Assembly: GCA_009777825.1 (NCBI GenBank)
Contig: WRLA01000029.1
Coordinates: 1-33,991, forward strand
Direction of reading: 5' to 3'
Length of the DNA stretch: 33,991 nt
Origin: Bacteroidales bacterium
GTDB lineage: Bacteria > Bacteroidota > Bacteroidia > Bacteroidales > WRLA01
This document shows positions 23,908 to 31,382 of this stretch, piece after piece (position 1 is the stretch's first letter; the number at the start of each line of letters is the position of its first letter). The notes under the pieces are model-generated. The model was not told where the DNA came from. It saw only the letters and a program-made list of their open reading frames with translations, and ran no database searches. The position numbers were made by a program, and so were the translations under genes.

Positions 23908-24894
23908 TTATTTGATTTTTGAAGGAAAGACAAAAGTTACGGTCTCGGAAGCGTTTTTCTTGTCGTGTTGCATGATGTTGAAGAGGACATCCGACGGCGG
24001 CGATTCTATTTTAAGATGACGGAAAAATTTTTGGACGAAAGTTAAATATTGCGTTGCGGTTGTTTGGGAAATCAACTGTTTTTCGTGTGCGAGTTGTATT
24101 TCATATAACATGCCTAAGGCGACGGCTTCTCCGTGCAGCAGCGGGTTGGCTGTGGTTTGGCTCCATGTCTCTATGGCGTGTCCGACGGTGTGTCCGAAGT
24201 TTAAAATCCGGCGAAGGTTTTTCTCTCGCGGGTCTTGCAGCACGATGTCGTTTTTGATGGCGACGGATGTCTCTATCAGTGGCGAGATGTTTTCGACGGT
24301 CGGCGTCTCTATCTCCGACAGTTGGCGGAACAAATCCGGGTCTTCGGAGATGATGGCATGTTTCAACATTTCGGCGATGCCGGATAGAAATTCCCGCTGA
24401 GGTAACGTGTTGAGAAAGAGCGGGTCAACAATCACCGATAGGGGAGGGGTGAAGGTTCCGATTTGGTTTTTTATTCCGTCCTGATTGACGCCCGTCTTGC
24501 CTCCGCAGGAAGCGTCAACCATCGCCAAGAGCGAGGTAGGGAGTTGGATAAAGTCTATCCCGCGCTTCCAGACCGAGGCGCAAAATCCGCCCAAGTCGCC
24601 GACAACGCCGCCACCCAAGTTGATAATCAATCCGCTACGATTGATTGTGTGATGCGACAACTGCTCCCATACTTTGGTTGCGGTGGAAATGTTTTTATGC
24701 TCTTCCCCTGCCGGAATGATGATTGTCTTTCCACCCACCCCTAACGGCAACAGAGGATAACAATGACGGTATGTGTTTTCGTCGGCGAGAACCACGATTT
24801 GATCATCGGGATACTCTTTTACCAACTCTTTCAATACGCCAACGCTCCCATTGCCGACGTATATTTGATGTTGTAATGATTGCAGGATTTTCAC
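23908..24894 (-). CDS. aroB: 3-dehydroquinate synthase
   Basis: The 328-residue enzyme converts DAHP to 3-dehydroquinate, step two of the shikimate pathway, using NAD and a divalent metal. Motifs are LGGGVVGDLGGF (93-104, NAD region), DASCGGKTGVN (127-137), and metal ligands E175 (GIAEMLKHA), H235 (FGHTVGHAIE) and H254 (LLHGEAVALG). The C-terminus stops at TFVFPSKIK, roughly 20 residues earlier than usual for Bacteroidales AroB, which continue past this strand. The catalytic part is intact, so it is probably functional. It follows the lipoprotein gene by 39 nt. Confidence 0.95.
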   Translation of the reverse strand: MKILQSLQHQIYVGNGSVGVLKELVKEYPDDQIVVLADENTYRHCYPLLPLGVGGKTIIIPAGEEHKNISTATKVWEQLSHHTINRSGLIINLGGGVVGDLGGFCASVWKRGIDFIQLPTSLLAMVDASCGGKTGVNQDGIKNQIGTFTPPLSVIVDPLFLNTLPQREFLSGIAEMLKHAIISEDPDLFRQLSEIETPTVENISPLIETSVAIKNDIVLQDPREKNLRRILNFGHTVGHAIETWSQTTANPLLHGEAVALGMLYEIQLAHEKQLISQTTATQYLTFVQKFFRHLKIESPPSDVLFNIMQHDKKNASETVTFVFPSKIK

Positions 24895-24933
24895 GGTTTT
24901 TGCATTTTGATGTAACTTGTTTATTGTTGATTT

Positions 24934-25578
24934 TCACTGACATTGTATGCTGCGCATGGTAATCCAGTTGTAAACGTCGTTGTTGAAGATGCCGAAGATT
25001 TCCGCCGCCGACTGAGCCGGCAACTGCCGCAGTCCCGAATCGGTTTCTCCCTGAAAATTGACGAAAGTGTATCGGATGTTACGATAAGCGTCCGTTTTAT
25101 TGACTATGAAATAGAACAGAAAGCGGTCTTTTTCGAGTTCAACGACTTTCGCACACGCCACCTCGTCAATAACGGATGTGCGGTATTGCAACAACTCCGC
25201 CGCCATCATCAACTCTTTCTCCTGAATAACGGGATGTTCGGTACATCTTGCCGTGCAGTCCGTGAATTTGCGTAACCCTCTGACTTTCTGCAAAATATCG
25301 GAAAGGGTATCCAACTGATACGGGGTGAGCGCGTCGTTCTCGTCTATCTCCGTCCGAATGTCCTCTTCAAAAACAATCAAGTCGCGCAAAACCATGCTGC
25401 ACATCGCCATAGCGTCGTTATCGTAGCGCAACAGATAGTCAACAATCTTGTCGTATTTCAACGTATAGTCTTCGTAATGAACAAGTTTTATCTTGTAATA
25501 CGGTACGTTTTTGGCGCCGCCGCAGGATAAAAAGACACCGAGCGTCAGTATTATTGTAAATCTAAAAATGTGATACAT
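24934..25578 (-). CDS. Small lipoprotein of unknown function
   Basis: The 214-residue protein starts MYHIFRFTIILTLGVFLSCGG, a lipoprotein signal with the lipid-bearing Cys at residue 19. The mature part is mostly helical and charged, with four further cysteines in MAMCSMV, TDCTARCTEH and VACAKV plus one near the C-terminus. I recognise no family. A longer frame exists upstream to 25656, but the ATG at 25578 directly begins the signal peptide and lies 17 nt behind the -7 element. It is probably co-transcribed with aroB. Confidence 0.75.
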   Translation of the reverse strand: MYHIFRFTIILTLGVFLSCGGAKNVPYYKIKLVHYEDYTLKYDKIVDYLLRYDNDAMAMCSMVLRDLIVFEEDIRTEIDENDALTPYQLDTLSDILQKVRGLRKFTDCTARCTEHPVIQEKELMMAAELLQYRTSVIDEVACAKVVELEKDRFLFYFIVNKTDAYRNIRYTFVNFQGETDSGLRQLPAQSAAEIFGIFNNDVYNWITMRSIQCQ

Positions 25579-25624
25579 CGTGTTTATCAAAATGCAAAGA
25601 TAACACTTTGTTGCAAATCGGGGG
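25569..25624 (-). repeat. Copy 2 of a duplicated 56-bp promoter/start block
   Basis: This block matches 14656-14711 at 49 of 56 positions without gaps. It contains the -7 element TATCTTTG and the first codons of the lipoprotein gene (ATG-TAT-CAC). Similarity ends sharply after the run of five G (plus strand) at 25620-25624. Confidence 0.7.
25595..25602 (-). promoter_or_regulatory. -7 element of the lipoprotein-aroB unit
   Basis: TATCTTTG on the minus strand lies 16 nt before the ATG, giving a leader of only about ten nucleotides. Confidence 0.6.
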
Positions 25625-25945
25625 AAGGTGTCTAATACTAAGCCGAAAGTCATCAATATAGACTAGCAACGAGCCGAAGTTGAAAATATACACTTTCAAT
25701 ACGCCCGATGCGTGCTTATCTCTGATAATCACCTTGTTCACATAAGAATAATGCCATAGATCTTTGGAAATACTATTCGGAAAATAGGTTGCTGCCCAAA
25801 AATCATCTTTTGTTCCGTCTGCGGAAATCACTAAGCCTGCATTAGAATAGTAATTCATAAAATTCACATTTGCCTCGACTATTAAATTGTCGGCTTCTAC
25901 TGCATTGAATAGTGAATCCAAATTATATGAATACTGTTTTGATCC
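25625..25945 (-). pseudogene. Fragment of a gene encoding a beta-rich domain
   Basis: On the minus strand a coding-like stretch reads DGSKQYSYNLDSLFNAVEAD and later ASGVLKVYIFNFGSLLVYIDDFRLSI, the kind of strand pattern that ends carbohydrate-binding or outer-surface beta domains. It has no ATG: the frame is open beyond 25921 until it meets the opposing DUF4907 fragment near 25945. At its 3' end it runs without a stop into the duplicated promoter block, ending at 25562. Both ends appear cut, so it is a remnant. The domain family is not identified. Confidence 0.45.
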
Positions 25946-26100
25946 ATCAGCCGTCGCGTCCCGGGCTTTCGGGCAATGCGGGCTTTGCCACGGAGGCGGA
26001 TGCCATGAAAGTCGCCGAACTCGTTATCAAGAAGATACGTAATAACGAGATGCCGCCCACGGTAACGATAGAGGGGTTACAAGAGTTGGAGGTGTTGTAA
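25927..26100 (+). pseudogene. 5'-truncated DUF4907 family gene
   Basis: The frame reads LIHQPSRPGLSGNAGFATEA followed by DAMKVAELVIKKI and PPTVTIEGLQELEVL, matching the second half of DUF4907 proteins (IHQPxIPAVxG...GFxTxxDAxxVAxLVIxKI). The expected first half with the signal peptide and YGYxI strand is missing, being replaced near 25940 by the opposing fragment. An ATG at 25927 or GTG at 25912 would allow a short product of about 57-62 residues, unlikely to fold normally. Confidence 0.6.
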
Positions 26101-26110
26101 AATCAACGTT

Positions 26111-26713
26111 TCAATTATCAAACAACGTCTGCTCCGGCAGCAGTTGAAACGACCTCCGGTGCCATGGCGAGATTCCGTGTTTGGCTATGGCGGAGCGGTG
26201 TTCTTCGGTGGGGTAGCCTTTGTTGTTGTTCCAGCCGTAGTGTGGGAATGATTGGTGGAGTTGGTACATAAAGTCGTCGCGGGATGTCTTTGCCAAGATG
26301 GAGGCGGCGGCGATGGAGAGCAGTTTGGCGTCGCCTTTCACGATGCAGTGGAAGGGGATTGGGAGGGTGGTTTTGAAGCGATTTCCGTCAATGAGCAGCA
26401 CTTCGGGTGGTGGTTGCAGTTTTTCTATTGCCCGTTGCATGGCGAGCCATGAGGCTTTTAGGATGTTGATAGCGTCTATTTCCTGATGCGACGCTTCGCC
26501 GATGCCGTAGGCGAGGGCGTCGCGGATGATTTGCTCTCTGAGTTGTTCCCGTTGACGGTGGGAGAGTTGTTTGCTGTCGTTCAGCAGCGGATTTTTGTAG
26601 TCGTAGGGGAAAATGACGGCGGCGGCAAAGACGGGTCCTGCCAAGCATCCGCGACCGGCTTCGTCGCAGCCGGCTTCCCGCAATCCGGTGTTAAAGTTGC
26701 TGTTCAGGCTCAT
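26111..26713 (-). CDS. rnhB: Ribonuclease HII
   Basis: The enzyme of 200 residues cuts RNA in RNA-DNA hybrids and removes single ribonucleotides. Signatures are [13 protein letters not shown] (residues 15-27, with D17 and E18 catalytic), NDSKQLS, LIDGN and [12 protein letters not shown]. An in-frame extension upstream to 26776 lies within the neighbouring gene; the ATG at 26713 forms ATGA with the stop of that gene, indicating translational coupling. It is the last gene of the TPR-rsmA-DUF6427-rnhB block. Confidence 0.95.
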   Translation of the reverse strand: MSLNSNFNTGLREAGCDEAGRGCLAGPVFAAAVIFPYDYKNPLLNDSKQLSHRQREQLREQIIRDALAYGIGEASHQEIDAINILKASWLAMQRAIEKLQPPPEVLLIDGNRFKTTLPIPFHCIVKGDAKLLSIAAASILAKTSRDDFMYQLHQSFPHYGWNNNKGYPTEEHRSAIAKHGISPWHRRSFQLLPEQTLFDN

Positions 26714-27684
26714 AGTTGCAGAAAAGAATAGATGACAAGCGCCACGAAGCAGCCGAGAAGTGTATAATCGCCCCATGAGGTTTCGGCGTCTTCGTTATAA
26801 TAGTACGAAATCAGCGCAACCATCGGAACGGATAAGAGCGACAGATGTTCGTAGAAGTTGTACGAGAAAAATGCGCCCACAAAGATTAAGAACGCCAGAT
26901 AGACGGAAATGGTAATCCGTCGTCGGATGATAGCCGTGCGTTCGGGAAGTTTTGATAATATTCTGGAAATCATCGAAATATAAACCAAAACCAAAAGCGA
27001 CAGCACCACCAAAGAAGCAATGTCGGAATCGGGTTGGGGATAGGAAAAGAGGAAAAAATGCTCTTTCCATTGCTCTATCAGAGGCAGGAGATTTGACGAG
27101 AGATAAAGTCCTGCAGCAGCCCATATCACGGGAAGCAGGAATCCGAGCAGGGCGACGACTGTTTTTTTGGAAGAGAAATAGCCTCCTCCGAAGAAGAAGG
27201 CGATAAAGAGCGCCATCAGAAAGAGTGCGGGCAGGTAAAAGAGGGTCGCTATTCCGAAGAAAAATGCCGTAAAGAAGATGAGATGGTCGTTTTGCAGCGT
27301 TTCGGGAATCCGAAAAATGAGCAAGAGCGCCACCGCAAGCATCGCCGCAGTAAAGATGACGGGCGAAAAAAGAGCGACATGCGGTGTTGCCGACAGCGCC
27401 ACAAACAAAAGCGCAGGAAAGCTATGTCCCGAAATACGTAACCGGTCGAAATGCAACGATTGCTGTTCAACAAAAGCGGCGACGAGCAGCAACAACAGCG
27501 CAATGCCCGTGCTGATGTAAGGAAACTGCGACAGTCCACCGAAACATAAGTCGAAAAGAGGCTGTTGATAATCCGTCGTCATCGTTTGAGGCGTGTAAAA
27601 TCGCGGAAACCACAACGCCGCTCCTGCAAGGACGATGACAAGATTTTGAACAAAAGTCGCCGATTTATATAAACGTGCTAACAT
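26710..27684 (-). CDS. DUF6427 family integral membrane protein
   Basis: The 324-residue protein has about nine to ten hydrophobic helices spread over its whole length and no signal peptide or soluble domain. The pattern (short N-terminal helix ending in FPRFYTP, then [10 protein letters not shown], and a C-terminal [15 protein letters not shown]) fits the Bacteroidota family DUF6427. Its function is unknown. It lies 10 nt after rsmA and overlaps rnhB by 4 nt, so it is in the same operon; such placement is compatible with a general envelope role but proves nothing. Confidence 0.8.
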   Translation of the reverse strand: MLARLYKSATFVQNLVIVLAGAALWFPRFYTPQTMTTDYQQPLFDLCFGGLSQFPYISTGIALLLLLVAAFVEQQSLHFDRLRISGHSFPALLFVALSATPHVALFSPVIFTAAMLAVALLLIFRIPETLQNDHLIFFTAFFFGIATLFYLPALFLMALFIAFFFGGGYFSSKKTVVALLGFLLPVIWAAAGLYLSSNLLPLIEQWKEHFFLFSYPQPDSDIASLVVLSLLVLVYISMISRILSKLPERTAIIRRRITISVYLAFLIFVGAFFSYNFYEHLSLLSVPMVALISYYYNEDAETSWGDYTLLGCFVALVIYSFLQL

Positions 27685-27694
27685 AAAACATGAA

Positions 27695-28450
27695 TTAAGC
27701 GGTTATTTGACGGGTTATGGTTATAAAATCCTGATACGGAAGTTGTTCCGGACGTTTTTGGAGGATGGCGGGGTCTATCTTTTCGCTTTCCGCGATGCCT
27801 TTTAACGAGTTGCGGAGGGTTTTCCGTCTCTGGTTGAAGGCGGTTTTTACTACTTGGAAGTAGGTTTTTTCGTTGCAGTCGAGCGTGAAGTTTTCTTTTC
27901 GCAGCAGGCGGATGACGCCCGACTTCACCTTCGGTGGCGGGTTGAACACGGTTTCGTTGACGGTGAAAAGATATTTTGCGTCGTAGAAAGTCTGTAGCAA
28001 TACGCTCAAGATGCCGTATTCTTTGGAGCCGGGCTGTTGCGTAATCCGTTCAGCCACTTCCTTTTGTAACATTCCGGTAAACTCCGGAATCCATGCTCGA
28101 TATTCCAACAAACGGAACAGAATGGGAGCGGAGATATTGTAAGGAAAATTCCCGATGACGGCAAACTGATTCGGAAAAACCGACCGCCAATCACACTTTA
28201 GAACATCCTGATGGATGATTTTCAACGTTTCAAAATGTTGTTGCAGGTATTCCACCGATTCCCCGTCAATCTCGATGACGGCAAGGTTTACATCTTTATT
28301 CTGCAACAAAAACTTGGTGAGGATGCCCATCCCCGGTCCTATTTCCAACACATCTCCTTTATACAGAAGACTTTCGGCAATCTTTTTCGCGGTATTGGGG
28401 TCGGCGAGGAAATGTTGACCGAGATGTTTTTTGGGATTAACGCCAATCAT
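27695..28450 (-). CDS. rsmA: 16S rRNA dimethyladenosine transferase
   Basis: This KsgA/RsmA enzyme dimethylates two adjacent adenosines near the 3' end of 16S rRNA during 30S maturation. Motifs: [13 protein letters not shown] at residues 6-18, SAM motif [11 protein letters not shown] (35-45), catalytic NFPY (101-104), [13 protein letters not shown] and [15 protein letters not shown] near the C-terminus. The start is uncertain: ATG codons at 28486, 28465 and 28450 are all in frame. 28450 is chosen because family members begin only a few residues before the KKxLGQHF motif; it overlaps the upstream TPR gene by 14 nt. Confidence 0.95.
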   Translation of the reverse strand: MIGVNPKKHLGQHFLADPNTAKKIAESLLYKGDVLEIGPGMGILTKFLLQNKDVNLAVIEIDGESVEYLQQHFETLKIIHQDVLKCDWRSVFPNQFAVIGNFPYNISAPILFRLLEYRAWIPEFTGMLQKEVAERITQQPGSKEYGILSVLLQTFYDAKYLFTVNETVFNPPPKVKSGVIRLLRKENFTLDCNEKTYFQVVKTAFNQRRKTLRNSLKGIAESEKIDPAILQKRPEQLPYQDFITITRQITA

Positions 28451-30371
28451 CGCCTTCAGATTCATCTTCACGATTTTGATTCTCAAAAAACATCTGTTCC
28501 AAATCTATATACTCCTCCCGCAGCATCCGCAATTCTTTACGTGCTTCGGCGGCGTACATGGAGTTGCCGTATTCGGTGATAATGCGGCGGTAACACTCTT
28601 GTGCTACGTCGTGGCGTTTCAGTTTTTTATCGTTCAGTTGGGCGCGCATATACAGGGCGTTGTCAGCCAAGATGCTGGTCGGAAAGCGTTCTACAACTCT
28701 TTCCAACAGCGAATCAGCACGCAGATAGTCGAGTTGCAACAGCGCTATTTCGGCTTTTTTCATCGCCACGTCGTCGTTCAGCGAGTGGAGGATGGAAAGG
28801 CGCGGGATGCTGTCCAAAACTTCCAATGCCTCGTCGTATTTACGTTGCGCAATTAAGAGGTCGGCACGGGCGTAGAGAGTCAATCCTTCGTAGGTCGAAT
28901 CTATCTCCATATTGTCGGAGATGGTCAGCGAAAGTTCTATAGCGTCGTTGGAAATCATGCGGTCTGTCGCTGCTTTCAGCACTTTCAACTGTGCGTTTGC
29001 CCATTCAAACTCACCCATATAAAACGACAATTTCGCCGTTTTAAATTTGGCTTCATAGCCTGTCGGATTGTTTTTAAACGCCTTATCCACCTGAGAATAA
29101 AGCAGTAACGCATCCCAGACATCGCCCGTGAAGACAAAAATATCAGCCAACTCCATCTTCACCTGCGCCAAATGCTGTGGCGTCGCCTGTGGAATGTCTA
29201 ATGCCTCTTCCAAAATGGTGATGGCTTCCTCTTTCCTGTCGAGATAAAACGCCAGCAGATGGGCATAATTCCGCATCAAGAGGACGGTGGATTTGTTTTT
29301 TCCAAACTCGTCGAACAGCGAAAGGTAATCTTTTTCAACAGCCGACAGGTCGCTTTTTTTGTAATTCGGCATGTTGATAACGGAGAGATAGCGGGCGTTC
29401 AACACATTGATTTTGGCGGTAGGATAAATGTCCGCATTTTTGCCTTTATTTACTATATATTGGTAGAATTTGAGCGCCGTTTCGTAGTCTTCGTTCGACA
29501 GCGCCATATCGCCCAACTCCATCATCATTTTTCCTCCGTCGTCCATGCGTTTGTCCAAAGAGACACTCCACTCGTAAGCCAGCGGGAAGTCTTTTTCCTG
29601 TATCGCCAACCAAATCAACACATCCTGTAATTCTATTTTTTCGGAGTTATTTTGTGCATTTCGTATAAAAGTGCGTCTCAGTGCATCTCTTTTCTCGCCG
29701 TCGTTGTCGTTGGCTAAAATGCCCTGTAAACGGTTTTTGATGGAGGTCATTTGGTCGGGATACGCCATGGTGTAGTTAACATATTCTTCGCTCATGGCTT
29801 GGTAGTTGCCTTCGGCGCTGTACATATTCGCCAAATCCAAGGCGTAGGAGTAGGGGTCTTTGTTGATTTCCCGCCCTTTCGTATAGGCTTTGATGGCGTA
29901 TTTCACCTCGCCCCACGTGTAAAACGCCGAGGCGACGCTGGGTATCTGCATCGGGCTTTTCGACAATTCCGCAAGGACTTCATCGTACTTCTTGTTCCCC
30001 TTTTTGGCATCGCCGGAGACATTGTAAAGGTAACCCAAGTCCACCTCGTACATCAGGCTGTTCGACGGATTTTTTCGAATAATGTCCTTGACAAACTTTT
30101 CGAGTTTTGAGAACTCTCCCAACTGCCTCATACAGAAAAAATAGTAGCGATAATAGTACGACTGCGGCTTGCCCTCGTACAACTCCAAATACAACGTCGC
30201 CGCCTTTTCCCATTGACGGTCGCGATAGTACTGACTGGCTAACTGTTCCTTATTTTGTTCCTCGTTCTGAGGGTTCCTTTGCGTTTGAGCCAACGCATTA
30301 ACAATCAACAGAAAAAACAATGTTGAGAAGATGCCGGAGGTAATAACGACTTTAAAAAAATTACGTTTCAT
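28437..30371 (-). CDS. Exported tetratricopeptide-repeat protein
   Basis: The 644-residue protein has a signal peptide (about 1-28, LLIVNALAQ) and is otherwise almost all paired helices of TPR type, for example [30 protein letters not shown] and [12 protein letters not shown]. Near the C-terminus, [18 protein letters not shown] and [15 protein letters not shown] resemble the TPR units of YbgF/BamD-like proteins. It is expected in the periplasm as a scaffold for protein contacts; no enzyme domain is seen. It is the first gene of a block ending at rnhB and overlaps rsmA. Confidence 0.85.
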   Translation of the reverse strand: MKRNFFKVVITSGIFSTLFFLLIVNALAQTQRNPQNEEQNKEQLASQYYRDRQWEKAATLYLELYEGKPQSYYYRYYFFCMRQLGEFSKLEKFVKDIIRKNPSNSLMYEVDLGYLYNVSGDAKKGNKKYDEVLAELSKSPMQIPSVASAFYTWGEVKYAIKAYTKGREINKDPYSYALDLANMYSAEGNYQAMSEEYVNYTMAYPDQMTSIKNRLQGILANDNDGEKRDALRRTFIRNAQNNSEKIELQDVLIWLAIQEKDFPLAYEWSVSLDKRMDDGGKMMMELGDMALSNEDYETALKFYQYIVNKGKNADIYPTAKINVLNARYLSVINMPNYKKSDLSAVEKDYLSLFDEFGKNKSTVLLMRNYAHLLAFYLDRKEEAITILEEALDIPQATPQHLAQVKMELADIFVFTGDVWDALLLYSQVDKAFKNNPTGYEAKFKTAKLSFYMGEFEWANAQLKVLKAATDRMISNDAIELSLTISDNMEIDSTYEGLTLYARADLLIAQRKYDEALEVLDSIPRLSILHSLNDDVAMKKAEIALLQLDYLRADSLLERVVERFPTSILADNALYMRAQLNDKKLKRHDVAQECYRRIITEYGNSMYAAEARKELRMLREEYIDLEQMFFENQNREDESEGDDWR

Positions 30372-30379
30372 TGCGAGGG

Positions 30380-30387
30380 CAAAGATA
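30380..30387 (-). promoter_or_regulatory. -7 element of the TPR-rsmA-DUF6427-rnhB operon
   Basis: TATCTTTG on the minus strand lies only 8 nt before the TPR gene ATG and 10 nt after the stop of the preceding gene. The transcript would have an almost leaderless 5' end. No well-placed TTTG is visible. Confidence 0.6.
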
Positions 30388-30397
30388 CGAAATTTTC

Positions 30398-31354
30398 TTA
30401 AAACCCTCTCGGACAGTCAAACGGCGAGGAGGTTCGTGTAAATGCTAATCGCAGTTTGAGCCCTATGGTCATGAGGTTCATCTTGTCGGTGTACGCTAAG
30501 AGTGTAAGTTCGTCAAGTCCTTTAACGTATGACGGCAGGGCGGAGTTGTTGGGTTTTTCCTGATAGAGGTAGTTCTTGACCGGTTCGCGACTGCTTTTGC
30601 TGGGGTCTATCAATCCGTAGTCGAAATAGACGCCGGTGTAGAGGAACATTTTATTGTTGAGGCGCCACTTCGCGCCTGTTTCGAGGGTAAACAGCGCTAA
30701 GACACCGAAGTCGAGGCTCCCGCTGGCTTTTGCCCCTTCGGTGAAGAGACCCAAGCCGGCGAAAGTCTGTGTGGCAGCCCAATTGTCATACGCTTGATAA
30801 TATGCCGCATTGAAGAGGCTGCCCACTTCCGAGTCATATTTTCTGCTGAGCAAAATGTTTGCCTTGATGCCGGTCAGCAGGTAGAATCCGACGTCGCTAC
30901 TTTGCCGTTTGTTCCACGAATTGTCCATATTCGACTGAAAATGAATCATTATGGGGATGCTCAGGCAGAACGTCCGGTGGGATTCTTTGTAGTCGTACAG
31001 CGTGGTGTAAAGGTCGAACTCCAAGTTATTATTAACTTGGTCAATCAGACCGACAGTCTTGGTGTTCAGTTCGTTCACTTTGACGTTGACGTTGTAAAAT
31101 CCAAGTCCGGCGCCGATGTGAAACCCTACTTGTGGACTGACAAAGCCCGTAAACGCTCCTCCGATGTCTCCGGCGAAACCGCCGGAAGAAGCACCGCTCA
31201 GCGACGGTTGACAGTGAAAGGCAGCATAACCGCCGCCACCAAAAACAGAAAACTCACTGGGCGTCTTCGCCGACATCTGTAAACTGCTCATTACAAACAG
31301 TATCGCAATCATTTTTAGCGGGAATAATCCGCTCGCTCTTTTTATCATCTTCAT
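30398..31354 (-). CDS. Outer-membrane beta-barrel protein
   Basis: The 318-residue protein has a signal peptide (about 1-29, VMSSLQMSA) followed by alternating, aromatic-rich strands typical of a beta-barrel porin: EFSVFGGGGYAAF, VGFHIGAGLGFYNV, VGFYLLTGIKANILL, FLYTGVYFDYG and LMTIGLKLRLAFT. No OmpA peptidoglycan-binding domain is present. It resembles PorT-like/outer membrane beta-barrel families of Bacteroidota, but the exact family is not clear. It lies 28 nt downstream of the T9SS-exported repeat protein gene and may share its transcript, suggesting a functional link at the surface. Confidence 0.8.
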   Translation of the reverse strand: MKMIKRASGLFPLKMIAILFVMSSLQMSAKTPSEFSVFGGGGYAAFHCQPSLSGASSGGFAGDIGGAFTGFVSPQVGFHIGAGLGFYNVNVKVNELNTKTVGLIDQVNNNLEFDLYTTLYDYKESHRTFCLSIPIMIHFQSNMDNSWNKRQSSDVGFYLLTGIKANILLSRKYDSEVGSLFNAAYYQAYDNWAATQTFAGLGLFTEGAKASGSLDFGVLALFTLETGAKWRLNNKMFLYTGVYFDYGLIDPSKSSREPVKNYLYQEKPNNSALPSYVKGLDELTLLAYTDKMNLMTIGLKLRLAFTRTSSPFDCPRGF

Positions 31355-31382
31355 TCTTATATTTAATTTAAAATTTTAACTA

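Noticed and set aside
25579..25656. Longer start for the small lipoprotein
   Set aside because: It would place 26 residues before a good lipoprotein signal and would be upstream of the -7 element.
26714..26776. N-terminal extension of RNase HII
   Set aside because: It lies inside the DUF6427 gene; the ATGA overlap at 26710-26713 marks the likely start.
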